Of a stretch of 64,000 nucleotides of DNA, positions 1-11,384 are shown piece after piece. This stretch comes from Neurospora crassa OR74A (Eukaryota; Ascomycota; Sordariomycetes; Sordariales; Sordariaceae). A model generated the notes under the pieces. That model was not told the origin of the DNA, searched no databases, and worked only from the letters and a program-made list of their open reading frames with translations. Within the stretch, counting starts at the first letter, position 1, and each line of letters opens with the position of its first letter. The position numbers and the translations under genes were made by a program. The stretch is from positions 4,340,001-4,404,000 of the forward strand of contig NC_026503.1 of assembly GCF_000182925.2 (NCBI RefSeq). The letters are read 5' to 3'.

Positions 1-2660
1 TCGATATCAAGTCCCCCCCGTGCGATAACCCGGAACCCAATTCCAGCACCGACCGTCACCATCCGGTCGGAGTTCCCTACAATCAGCAAGTCGCGGCAAC
101 AGCAGACGCTTACTTGTCTGGTTACGGTTGAGGTACCCGATAACAAGTGGAGACCGGATCCCGAGGACCTACAGAATGGACAGCCCATGCTACCGTCATC
201 CAGAGCTGAAGAGCCATATCCGCGCGCACCGTCGCCTGCGAGGAGCGTGCCTCGCTTCTACCCCTATGAATCACCAGAAGTGTTGGCCGAGATGACTGAG
301 AATCTACGCAGCCGAGTCGACAACTGGCATGGCCTCGACTTCAGCCGGTAAGTGCACACTTGATTTGCTTACGCATTTCGTTTCAGTACTCTCGCTAACA
401 CGAAATTTAGCTTTGGGAAGCTCCGACTTTACGGCACACTCCGTGTAGGCAAGGATAAGGTGTCATGGCAGGAGCTGGAATGCTTTCTCTTCGCCGAGAT
501 GCTCATCTGCGTAAAGGAGAAGAAGAATGTGCCCTCAGCACCAGGACAGTGGGAGGATGAAGCGGCGCGCAAAACGGGTCGATGCACGCTGAAGGGATCG
601 ATCTTGATCAAAAAGCACCTGAACGGGGTGTCGGAGACCGGATCTGTCGACGAGAACATCCTGACGCTGAGCTTGTCAGTGAACGAGCTACCGCAGTTCC
701 ACCTTCGGTTCGAGAATCGCAACCAGCTCAAGCTGTGGCAACAGGCACTGTTGGATCTGAATGCTGTGGAGACTTCACCAATGCGCAGTCCCGAATACGA
801 CCGCGAATTTTCCGAGGCAGACGAAGACGAGTGGAACAGGAGCGCTGGCTCGAAGCAGCGGGTATCATCCCAGGCGTCATCCTGGGGCGGGGCCAGGTCC
901 GCCACCACGGCCCCGACTGAATATACTAATGTGCGAAGCCCAGGGCTGCTCCCATCAATCCACGTCCCGGTTGACGTCGTCGTTGTTGTTCCGATTTCGG
1001 CCTCCATGCAAGGTGTGAAAATCAACCTTGTCCGCGACGCCCTTCGTTTTATGGTCAGCTCCTTAGGCGATCGTGACCGTATGGGTCTCGTGACGTTTGG
1101 ATCCTCGGGCGGTGGTGTCCCCGTCGTGGGCATGACTACCAAGGCGTGGCCTGGCTGGAGCAACGTTTTGGCATCGGTCAAGCCCGTGGGGCAGAAGAGC
1201 CATCGTGCGGATGTGGTTGAGGGTGCGAACGTGGCCATGGATCTGCTCATGGGGCGCAAGTACAACAACCCCATTGCCACTATCATGCTGATTAGCGATG
1301 CCTCGACTTCTGATGCGGACAGTGTCGACTTTGTGGTGTCGCGTGCGGAAGCTGCCAAGTATGTCTTATTCCTCTTTACCACGCCAACCTTTGAGTTTTT
1401 CTAGGTGGAACTAACCGGTATTCTAGGATCACAATTCACTCCTTCGGTCTGGGAACGACGCACAAGCCCGACACAATGATTGAGCTCTCGACGAGGACCA
1501 AGGCATCATATACTTATGTTAAGGATTGGATGATGCTCCGAGAGTGTCTGGCAGGCTGCCTCGGTGCCATGCAGAGCTTATCCCACCAAAATGTTAAGCT
1601 CAAGCTCAAACTCCCAGAGGGGTCGCCAGCCAAGCTGGGCAAGATCAGTGGCGCGCTCCAAATCACGAAGCGGGCAACTGGGCGCGATGCGGAAGCCAAC
1701 TTGGGCGATCTTCGCTTCGGCGACAAGCGCGACGTGCTTGTACAGCTGACGATTATGCCAGATACGTCGTCCGAGGAACCACAGTCACACGCTTACTGGG
1801 ACACTGTCGTATCAGGACTGGAGGCGATAGGAGGACCCATGGACGACGAGGACCAAAGGGCGATGTCGGTGGAGGAGGTTCCTTTGATACAGGCCGACCT
1901 TTCCTGGGGGGATATTCTACGCGAAGGCGCCACGCAGCACACGAGACCATCGCTTTTGGCCATCACAATGCTGCCGGCAACACCAGGGTCGAAGAAGCAC
2001 TGGACTGCTTCGCCAGCGATACCGCCCCACCCGTACATTGTACAGCGGCGGATGGAAATTCTCACGTCGGACATGTTGACCCGGGCATTGACCTTGGTCA
2101 GCAGGGGCCAGCATGATCGTGCCCATACGCTGTTGAGCGAGACGCGATCGATTCTCAAGGGTCTCGGTAAGGGCGGGTTGCCCCCAGTGCCACCAGCACC
2201 GGGAGGACCGCCCACCAAGTCGCTCCCGTCCACGCCTCTTCGCACGCACTCGCCCATTCCCGCCACTCCGGACCGGAAGAACACGCCGTCGCCTACAATG
2301 GCAAATCACCCCATGGGACTCGGAGGCGGCTTCACGATATCAAGCCGCCGGTCCAACGATGCGCTTGGGGCCATGAACACGGGGGCATCCGCCATCGACC
2401 CGACTACCGTGTCAGCTCTTGATGCGGAACTCGAGTCCAGTCTTGAGTGGATCAACCACCCTGCCATTTTTGGGCGGGACAGCCGCAAGGCGGTGCTGCA
2501 GGCGATTGGTGTGATCAGCTCTCAGCGGGCATTTACCTTCCGCACACCGATCGAAAGTCTCTGGGCCGGCCGGGTTAGCGGCATCAAAAAGCTTACGGAG
2601 AAGAGCCAGGAGTGGACGGTGGAGGGAGGGGGGGAAGGCGGCATCATGGAGGAAGCATAG
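1..2660 (+). CDS. PH and von Willebrand factor A domain protein, 5' partial
   Basis: The 3' part of a multi-exon gene; the frame is open from base 1, so the start lies outside the window. Exons are <1-347, 411-1358 and 1427-2660 (stop TAG), joined at GTAAGT and GTATGT donors; the joined frame gives 842 visible residues. A PH-like segment lies at about visible residues 115-215 (FGKLRLYGTL ... LKLWQQAL). A vWA domain starts near residue 300 (VDVVVVV, then RDRMGLVTFG and LISDAS) and a Pro-rich tail follows near 580. It resembles fungal proteins that carry a RING finger ahead of the PH and vWA parts, and any RING would be upstream of base 1. The metal-site motif DxSxS reads PISAS, so the first Asp is missing. 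Likely an intracellular adaptor or ubiquitin-ligase-type protein; the exact role is unknown. Confidence 0.85.
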
Positions 2661-4983
2661 CGGTCTGCTTCTGGACTGCTGGCTTTGCTCTTCTTCTCGC
2701 TAACATTGCTGCCCACCGATAAGCAATATTCTGTCGATGGGTGGCATTTTCTATTCTTTTCAATTTTCCTCTTCTTCTTGTTACATGGTTGGCTGGTTTG
2801 GATTGCGACCTTGGGCTCGATGATACCACTTCTACTTCTTGTGTCGCGCTTTGTTGCACTTGGTCATCTTTTTGCTTTACTATATAACAATATCCTGTTT
2901 GTTACATTGGCGGTGGCTACTTTTGCTTTGCGTTTTTGGATATCTTGTGGGGATTTGCTTTATCGGCATCTATGGGCTGGCTGCTGTTGAATATGTCGTA
3001 GGTAAATGTGAGATGGATCGAGGATATGAAGGATGGCGGACTCGTGGTGGTCTTGTAAATGAATGAGATTTATGTATGTTATAATTTTGTATTGGGGGCG
3101 GCATCATTCATCATGCTCTGGTTGGGGATATAATGGGAGGGAGGAAAGGAAAAAGCGGGAGCAGATGAAGAGCTGAAAGCCCTACTCAAGGTGGAACAAA
3201 TCATCATCACCATCATCGTAATATATGCAGCAAGCATATCGTGTCAGTCAGTCGTGAATACCAGTTTCCAGCTGAACTTTATGAACACAAGCACGAGCCG
3301 TGTGGGAAGCAAGCAAGCAGCTAGCCGCAGCGATAATGTTGATGTCGATCGTGTATCACGGCATTTGAACTGCTCATACGTGTGGGTAGTACACTACAGT
3401 ACTACCCGACTTTCACCCAGCAAAGCAAGTGGTTGGCCGTCGATGGCGTTAGATATGTAATCAACAGCTTCCGACCTCGCCGGGATCCGGGCAGACCACT
3501 TACATACACTATGTAATATGTAGCTAGTGTACACTAAAGGCCGAAGAAAATGCAACTGGGACGGGGGCTTTCGGGGCGGCCAAGCAATGCACTGACGGGG
3601 AAGTGCTGGATGGGGAATTGCTTGAGGAGAAAACTGGAGGGCTCAAAATTTTTATCAGATGGTTTGATAATCTTTGGCCAATCGGAGATCACTGCTGTCG
3701 GCACCAAGTGGGGTGTAACCTTGTCAGCGGTCGTCATCGTCAAGCGGAAAGTGGAAAATGCTCAGGTCACACTCACTGCTCACTGGGGGGCGGGCATGGA
3801 CATGCTGGAGTGACTGACTGGAGTCACCTACCTATGTACTGCGTGACATGGGAGTTGCCAGGGACCCGACACCACTAGTCTAGTTTATTGTATCGATACC
3901 TTTCTGTTTGGCTCTACATTATTCCACTTCTTCATAGAAAGGAAGGGCAGGGCAAACTCGTTCGTTCGTTCGTTCGTTCGTTCGTTCGTTCGTTCGTTGC
4001 TTCCCCTCCTCCTCTCTTCAGACGAGATGGACGACCCACGGGGCTTCATCCATCGGGCCTGTAATGTAATATAATATACTGGCCTGATGATCTTGGGAAA
4101 GCGGAACTTGACTGAGACAGGCGCGGCCACTACTACGTGAAACGAGCTCTGAACTAAGCGGAGCGGGGGTGAGACAACTGACGGACTGACTGAACCTTGC
4201 AACAGAAAAGGCAGCAGCAACAAACCTTTGGACTGTTTTCATCCAACTTATCAACCCAACGAATCCAACCCCCTTCCCAGCGCCGGGATAACCTTATGCG
4301 CGGCGTGGTCCTATGGAATCCAAACTCCGAACAGTCACCCTAGATTGGCTGCCTTTTGTTTGTCCTATGGTCGACCTGTTTTCCTACGTAGGTATCCTCC
4401 TAGGAACATATCCTTACTGGACCCATCACATCAACTGAGGCGATCTGAGGCTGTTAAGGTGACCGACCTAAAGTCCCGACCTCGTGGATACCCTCTAAAA
4501 ACACTTGCAAGGGGTCAACTATCCTGTCCTGTACCTACGCCGAGAAAGCACGCAGCAAAGGGTTCCATTTTTGGGAGCGCAATCCTACGCTGCTTCGCCG
4601 CTGTTACCGCTATCACATTCAAGAACTTGATACCACCCAACAAAGTCTCCTCTCACCTAACCTTGGATCATTGTTGCCTACTTACCTTTTTATCTTTTCT
4701 CTTTCTTCATTTCTTTGCATCTTTCTTTTCTTTTCTTTTCTCCACTTCATCCTCTATGAAGCTGGTTTTGTGAATTACTTTCTCGTCGATATTCTCTCCC
4801 GAACAGGCCACATGTGAAATTCAAGAGGTGGATTCAACAGTACCCTCAGTTTCATGATACTTTACAAATTTCCCTCACGCCACTTGAAACAAATCCAAAC
4901 AGCATCCGCCTCCTTTGTTGAATCACCAAACAGCATTCATGAGCAGCATTATTCGGCAAACATAAAATTTGCGCAGCGGCAAG
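2661..4983. other. Intergenic spacer, no gene seen
   Basis: The spacer holds the 3' flank of the vWA gene and the 5' region of the MFS gene. It contains one TTCG microsatellite and a pyrimidine-rich stretch (about 4680-4800) just ahead of the MFS start, typical of fungal promoters and leaders. The 181-codon ORF at 4228-4773 has no recognisable motif and ends in a low-complexity Leu/Phe/Ser run from the CT-rich tract, so I treat it as chance. Confidence 0.6.
3958..3999. repeat. TTCG tetranucleotide microsatellite
   Basis: About ten perfect tandem TTCG/CGTT units in intergenic DNA, roughly 1 kb upstream of the MFS transporter start. Confidence 0.95.
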
Positions 4984-7067
4984 ATGAGGCCCGACGACGA
5001 CGAGATAGGGTCACCTCTCTTACACGGCCACTTCTCAACAGAACATCTCGAGGTCGGCAGTGACGGAGGAGACTATGGCACGGCTATTACCCCTCTGTAC
5101 GAGAGTGATTGCGCTACGCCCGGATCCGACATTCAGGAAGGAGTGAGACAGATTGAAGCTGTCTCGAGGACGTGGACCAAGTCTGCTTTGATTGTAGCTT
5201 ATATGAGGTGTGTTGTGTCCAATCCCGTGTTTTGTTCGACAATTTGGACGAGGATTGCTAACACGGCTTGCTTGAAAGCATCTTTCTCATCGCTTTCACA
5301 ACGTCACTCGAGGGTCAGGTCACATATGCATTAACGGCTTTCGCTGTTAGCTCCTTCAATAACCACTCTCTGTTGTCGACTGTGTCTGTTGTTCAAAATG
5401 TTGTCAATGGTGGGTTGAACTGCAGAGTGACCGAATATCTTTAGGCACAGAGAAACTAACAGTTACCAGCCGTCATCAAACCCCCTATGGCCAAGATCGC
5501 CGATGTCTTTGGCCGTCTCGAGGCCTTTGCTATTTCCATCGTCCTTTGCGTACTTGGCTACATCCTCATGGCAGCCTCCAAGAACGTGGAAACCTACGCT
5601 TCGGCACAAATCTTCTACGCGGCTGGCTCAACGGGTCTGCAGATTCTCCAGCAGGTCTTCATTGCAGATACCAGCTCTTTCCTCAACCGAGCCCTCTTCT
5701 CCAGTCTGCCAGACAGCCCCTTTCTGGTCACGGTTTGGATCGGTCCGCTGATAGCGTCAGCCATTCTGGCATCGACAACCTGGCGATGGGGCTATGGCAT
5801 GTGGGCGCTCATCCTGCCCGTTGCCTTTCTCCCTTTGGCCTTGAGTCTGTACCTCAACCGCCGGAAAGCTGAAGCACTGGGGATCCTCAAGCCAAAGCAC
5901 TATCGCAGCAACAATAACCACGGCACCACCAAGACCAAGATCCGCCACATCCTCCTCCGCGACCTCGACATCATCGGCACTCTCCTCTTCAGCGCTGGCC
6001 TTTCCCTGATCCTGATCCCCTTGACCCTCATCTCCCGCTCCCCCCAGGGCTGGCGCGACCCTAAGCTCCTCCCTATGATTATCCTCGGCACCTTCCTCCT
6101 CATCCTCTTCCCCCTCTGGGAATCCCGCCCCAACCTCGCTCCTCACCCCCTTTTGCCCCTGGACCTCCTCAAATCCCGCACTTTCGTCGCCGGCTGCAGC
6201 CTAGGGTTCTTCTACTTCATGATCTTCTACATCGCAGTCCAGCCCTACTTCTACTCCTACCTCCTCGTGGCTCTCAACCTCCCCGTCAACCGCGCCGGCC
6301 AAATTACCCAGACTTTTAGTTTCGCCTCCACTATCGCCGCCATCCTGGCCTCCCTCGGCATCCGCCAAAGTCGATCCCCACGCCCCCGACCGTTCATCAT
6401 CACCGGCGCCTTACTGTACACCTTCGCCATCGTCATCCTGCTCATGACCCGCACCAAGGGCGTGAGCATCCACTCGCTGTTCTCCGCCCAAGCCGTTCTG
6501 GGCGCTGGTGCGGGCCTGATGCACGTCGCTACGCAACTGGCCGTGCAGGCCTCGTGCGGCGATAAACACGCCCACGTCGGCGTCGCCACCGCTGCGTTTC
6601 TGACGCTCGTGGAAGTCGGCGCCGCCGTGGGAGCTGCTTTCAGCGGCGTCATCTGGGGCCGACTGATCCCGCGCAAACTCGTCGCTTACCTCCCTGACGC
6701 GCTGAAAGGGGAGGCCAAAAAGATCTATGCTAGCGTGGTGGTGGCAAGGAGTTATCCCTGGGGAAGCGTAGAACGGGAAGCGATTGCCAGAGCGTATCAG
6801 GAGACGGTCACGGTGCTTCTAAAGTTTGCGCTGGTGTGGTGCGTGCCGCTGCTGGTGGTGGCGTTGTTTGTTGGCGATTATAGGCTTGGTGAAGGAGGGA
6901 AGTGGGAGGTGTGGAATGGGAGGGGGCTGGTGGTGGGGACGGGGGAGGAGGAGATTGATGAGCGGGCGAGGAGGATGGAGGAGCGGGTGGAGTGGTGGAG
7001 GTTTTGGGTTTGGATGGGGAAGGGGAGGGGGTATTATAAGAGAATGAGACCTGGGAGGAGGTTGTAA
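4984..7067 (+). CDS. MFS siderophore-iron transporter (Arn/Mir/Str-type)
   Basis: Integral membrane transporter, probably a proton symporter taking up ferric siderophore complexes. Exons are 4984-5207, 5279-5409 and 5470-7067, giving 650 residues; the introns are 71 and 60 nt. The start was chosen at the ATG opening MRPDDDEIGS, because the frame upstream lacks an ATG. The soluble N-terminus (about 70 residues) leads into helices with features of the siderophore branch: a FAVSSFNNHSLLST-like segment, VVNAVIKPPMAKIADVFGR at the first cytoplasmic loop, and many hydrophobic segments consistent with the 14-TM layout. It could instead move a related chelate or a drug. The C-terminal tail after about residue 600 is rich in Gly, Glu, Arg and Trp. 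No neighbouring siderophore-synthesis gene is in the window, so a cluster is not supported. Confidence 0.88.
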
Positions 7068-7560
7068 GAGTGAGGGGTTTTTGGTTGCTGTTTTGGATGT
7101 TGGATACGGACCGATTGTTGCTGCTGTTGAATATGGGATTGTGGAAATGGGATATACCAAAGGGAAAGTCAAGGTTGGAGGAATCTTCCAACGTGGAAGT
7201 ACAGCATTGGATTGATTAGTTAGACAGCGTGTTTGGTCGGTCGGAGGATAGCGATGATACCATGATTGATTGATTGCGGATTTCTTCTTTGTGTATAAAA
7301 AGGTTGAGATAGAATTCAAGAACATCAACCTTTCCGTATGGTATACTGGCAACTAAAACAGTGAATATGTGCTACGACTCATCCCGCTCGATGACAGCTA
7401 GATAGTAGCCATCCAGGTAGACCTAATCATAAAGTTCAACGGCAAGCTGTCCTCATAAAATAACGATATCCTATCAATAACGCCACAACAATGCATTCCG
7501 CGGATTTCCTTGTGTCACTCTCAAGCAACCTCAAACTACCAACAACAATCGTGTCGCCTC
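7068..7560. other. Convergent intergenic spacer
   Basis: Shared 3' flanks of the MFS gene (+) and the oxidoreductase gene (-). No ORF with recognisable content or RNA gene was seen. Confidence 0.7.
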
Positions 7561-9029
7561 TTACTCTTCCATGATCTTCGTCTCAAAATGGAACCCAGCC
7601 TTGTCCAACCTGTCAATGAACGGCTGTCCCAAGCAAGCAGGCGTGTAAATCCCACCACCACCAAGCTGTTCATCCACGCTCTCCTCCTCAAGCAATGTGG
7701 CAGCCGCCTCAGCCAACAAGACTCCGGTATCTGTTCAGTCAGTCAGCATATCTCAAAACTCTCTTAAGTGTCTCAACCACCGCCCGTCCAGTCAAAAAGG
7801 GGAAGGATAATAAAAAACTCACAATAATAAACCGGCCCCCGAAACCAACACCGTCCAAACGCCCTCTTCCTCCCCTCCTCTTTCTCCTTGACTTCGTCTC
7901 CACCAAAATCAGGCTTCGCAACCCCCCAATACTCCAACTCATCCCGCTTCGCCACTTCCTCCTCCGCCCCCTCGCCCGGCTGATAGACAAACTTCTTGGC
8001 CACCTTTCTCAAAAACGGCGTAGCCATGACTAGTCCCAACACCATCAACCCCAAATGGATAGCCACCCCGCTCAACCAGTTCCGCGGTTTCATGTACTGC
8101 TTAAAGCTAAACCTGGGACCATAACTTTCATCTTCTTTCCCCTTGTTACTTGCCTCGGAAAGCAAACCCCAAGTGCGCTGCACGATGGCCGCATCCGTCT
8201 TGGCTGCTACCGACGTCGTTCCCAGTCCCAGAATGGGGGTGGTAGCTAAGCCAGTCACCTTGGTGATCCACGTGGTGCGCCGTTCGGCGAGGTCTGGGTT
8301 CGGATGCGGGACGGGACTTAAAGCGTAGGGTTTATATGCTTCCTTCAACTGCTTAAGAGAAAACGTCTCGAGGATGGTGAAGACTGTTGCCAGTGTGCCG
8401 CCCGAAGGAGCAGAGCGCAGGGTGTGGATGCTCAGCGTCACTTGGCCTGTTTTTGTTGCGGGACCGAACTCGCGCTTGAGTTGCTGGGTAAGGGACCAGG
8501 TGAGTAAGTCGGAGGGGGCGGATTCGATACCGATTTGGGGAAACATTTTGGCTCCGGATTGGGCGGCCAAGGAAGAGTATTTGGTGATCATCTTGTGGAC
8601 GAAGGGGACTTCGCCTGTCACGTCAAAGTAGTGCGTGCCGGTGGTGGCGCAGGCGGCGAAGGCGGGCTCGCCTAGGGAGCCATAGGGTCCGACGGTGGTG
8701 AGGAGGATGAAGGTCCGGCGGCAGAGGGCTTCAAGGGCGGTGCGGTCGGTGGTGGAGGAGATGATCTCGATGGAGGGCGGGAGCCGGTCCGGGTTGAGTT
8801 CTTGAAGCCGAGACACGACGGCTTCGAGCTTGGAGCGGGAGCGGCCGGCTACGGCCCATTTCAGGGTGGTGGGTAGGTGCGTGGCGATGTGTTGGGCTGT
8901 GTATTTGCCGGTGTAGCCTGGTGGTTGTTAGCTTGGTGTTGGATACGAGCTTTCAGGTTGGGTTGAGTACTCACCTGAGGCTCCATAGACGACAATGTCG
9001 TAGTCACGGCCGTGTTGTTTCAGAGGCAT
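7561..9029 (-). CDS. Saccharopine dehydrogenase-like oxidoreductase (SCCPDH type)
   Basis: Exons on the minus strand are 9029-8975, 8917-7823 and 7730-7561, giving 439 residues. The introns have GTGAGT donors and CAG acceptors (57 and 92 nt). The N-terminal Rossmann fingerprint GASGYTG (residues 16-22) is split by intron 1. It is followed by GRSRSKLE and later TTVGPYGSLGEP and HYFDVTGE, all typical of the saccharopine-dehydrogenase-like family, which is distinct from true lysine-pathway saccharopine reductases. A hydrophobic segment near residues 330-350 (GLMVLGLVMATPFL) suggests membrane or lipid-droplet association, as in related proteins. The last exon encodes a C-terminal domain with GIYTPACLG. 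The substrate is unknown. The gene converges with the MFS transporter and nothing nearby indicates a pathway. Confidence 0.88.
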
Positions 9030-10451
9030 CTTGAGAAGATGACCGGTTTCGTCTTTGGATGGGAGTATGTTAAAGGGTAGATGAGACTGTGTCTAGATTC
9101 GGGACAAGTGAGTCTTTCACAACAAAGGTTAGGGTGAAATCGATATCAAAGTGAACAAGAGAAGTAGGTCTCAACCCTTCAGTTCTTTAGAAGATTCGGG
9201 ATGCCAACAGAAAAGAGCGGAGCAAAAGTGTCTGAGCAACTTAGTTTAGGTCGAGATGATGCATCATTTATATGAAGATTTTGACCACGGGGAACCCGCG
9301 GAAGGACCGCATCGGCGTCATCGGAACACCAACCCTTTTCCAAACATCCTCCGTCCCTTCTTGTTTGGCTTCCACCGAAGCGTAAAACACCACGCCATAT
9401 GTCACCATTGCAACCGCTTCATGCTTGTCCAGCCGAGGCACAACAGGCAGTTCCGCTGGGTATTCTGGATGCCATCCGAAATAGGCAAGCACCGCCGTTT
9501 CATGCGGTCAAGAGAAACGGATGAAGGAGTCTTGGGCGGGACGGGGCCATTGACAAAGTCTTCGCAGCCCGCCATGCCTCCCGCCGGAACACGGACCAGA
9601 TCTGGAGTGCGCCCGAGATCGTCGATACAATGTCCGGTCCCTCCCTGATCAAGCAGTCCAGCAACCCCAGAGACTTCTCTGGATGTCGGGATTCATTCCG
9701 CTCGATGAGGACGTGAACATGTCTTATTGGATAGTGTTACGGCTGAGTGTCCGAACCGTTGTTTGTTGACAGCGCTTGAACACTGTACTGCGGTAGTAAA
9801 GTCCACCAAAGTGTCACTTGCGCAGACAGTGCGAACCATGAGGGCCGTTGCGGTAGGGACGCTGCGAGATTTGAGCTAGGGCGCTGCATGCTTTGGAAGA
9901 AACCCACATTGAGACTTCTCCGTAGGTAAGGTAGTCCACCAATTTGCAGAATACAGTAGTGGTTCTGTAGTTGTGAAACCTGAACATCACACACATGGGG
10001 AGTCGGAAAGGGTTTGTAGGGTGTTCACAGAGCATTGGGAGCACGACAGGAGCTCAAAAAGAGACGACGATGGGAGGGGACGGAAGAGATGAACAATAAT
10101 TGCTGGGTAACTAGGTAACAAGAGTTGTTTGTTGTTGGCTGATGTCACACCAGCGACGGGCGCGGGCCAGCTGTCAATTCGGAGCTGGCAGTGGCTCAGC
10201 TGCCAATGTGGGCAAAAGCCCCGCCAATGCCAAGACATTTGTCAGGCACACACATATGTACTGGCCCTGGCACAGAGTCCCGTCGGCAAAATGGTTCTGC
10301 CTAGGGTCCGAAAAAAGTTCCCGGGGTGTGGACCGGCCGTCGCAGCGCTCGCACACCACACAAGAGAAAAAAGCCCTGGCCTTTTGTCAAATTCGCACAT
10401 CGCCAGCAAGGACGGTAGTTTTCCAGACAACGACCACCTCAACCAGCCAAA
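9030..10451. other. Intergenic spacer with a gene relic
   Basis: The spacer lies between two divergent starts, the oxidoreductase (-) and eL43 (+). The 9030-9260 part is the oxidoreductase promoter side; 9268-9718 holds a frame-broken relic listed separately; 9720-10451 has no supported gene and contains the eL43 promoter. Confidence 0.5.
9268..9718 (-). pseudogene. Possible frame-broken gene relic, unknown family
   Basis: Reading the minus strand from 9718 downward, three consecutive stretches look protein-like but lie in different frames. The first has VHVLIERNES, DCLIREGPDI and QIWSVFRREAW (about 9718-9560). A middle one has DFVNGPVPPK and SVSLDRMKRR (about 9557-9490). The last has VLAYFGWHPEYP and MVTYGVVFYASVEAK (9492-9268, ending TAA). 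No intron signals would join them. This fits a small gene decayed by frameshifts, but no family was recognised and a chance arrangement is possible. Confidence 0.35.
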
Positions 10452-11384
10452 ATGTCTAAGCGCACCAAGAAGGTCGGAATCTCCGGCAAGGTATGTAACT
10501 CTCCATTTCCAGAAAGAATGCGTTGCGGCGAGATGGCTAATTTTTGATTTGCAAAAAAGTACGGTACTAGGTATGTAACGATGGTTTCCTTCGACTTGAC
10601 ACTCCCTTGATCGACGAGATTCACCGAGGACATTCGACGACGACGAGACCAATGGCGACAAGACGACCAAGAACGAATAACTACACAACAAAAAAATGAC
10701 AAGCTTCCCGGGGCGCCGACTGTGGTGGACGTGTTGAGGATGGAAAAGAGAGGGCATTCGACATGAGAACATGACTCGGCAACCAACGTCAACAATCTGT
10801 GGGAGCGACACTCGATCTAAATCAACGACGTCGAACTCTGCACCGTCAAAACTCCATGAGCCATTGCGAACGCCTTCACCTCGACATCACTTTCATCACC
10901 TTCCCACGGACCTTGGATACTCTACCCGGCTCAATCAGTTCACAATGGAAGCATCACTACGAATGAATCTCGTCGATCACGCACTTTCAAACACATCCGC
11001 CGAAGGAACAGCGTCACTAACCAACAATCACAAACAGATACGGTGCTTCGCTCCGTAAGCTGGTCAAGAGTCAGTACCCAACAGACCCCCACGCCCTTCT
11101 GCCATCAGGTTACTAACAACCCCACAGAGCAGGAAGTGTCCCAGCACGCCCGCTACACTTGCACCTTCTGCGGCAAGAACACTGTCCGTCGCTCCTCCGT
11201 CGGCATCTGGTCTTGCAAGGCCTGCAAGAAGACCCTGGCTGGTGGTGCCTACACCGTCTCGTAAGTCTTCACCAGAATGGACGCTTCTCGATAGTACCTT
11301 GCCTAACATTGTATCTCTAGCACCCCCGCCGCCGCTGCCATGCGCTCCACCCTCCGCCGTCTCCGTGAGATCACTGAGGTTTAA
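10452..11384 (+). CDS. rpl43: 60S ribosomal protein eL43 (L37a/L43)
   Basis: Cytosolic large-subunit ribosomal protein of 92 residues, the normal family length. Five exons: 10452-10490, 10560-10570, 11038-11069, 11128-11260 and 11321-11384. The start ATG opens [10 protein letters not shown]. The zinc finger is CTFCGK ... CKAC (CX2C-X14-CX2C), and the C-terminus reads [10 protein letters not shown]. Exon 2 is a micro-exon of 11 nt between GTATGT donors, and intron 2 is long (467 nt). Intron 3 uses a GTCAGT donor with a perfect TACTAAC branch site at 11110. Other ribosomal proteins also have introns near the start, so the pattern is natural; no snoRNA motif was found in the long intron. Confidence 0.97.

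Noticed and set aside
3651-3672. Iron-regulator (SreA-type) GATA site near ATCAGATGG upstream of the MFS gene
   Set aside because: It misses the ATCWGATAA consensus and is 1.3 kb from the start codon.
4228-4773. 181-codon ORF upstream of the MFS gene
   Set aside because: It lies in the presumed promoter and leader, ends in a low-complexity run coded by a CT-rich tract, and has no motif.
10571-11037. snoRNA inside the long eL43 intron
   Set aside because: No TGATGA and CTGA pair in proper spacing and no H/ACA hairpin pair was found by eye.
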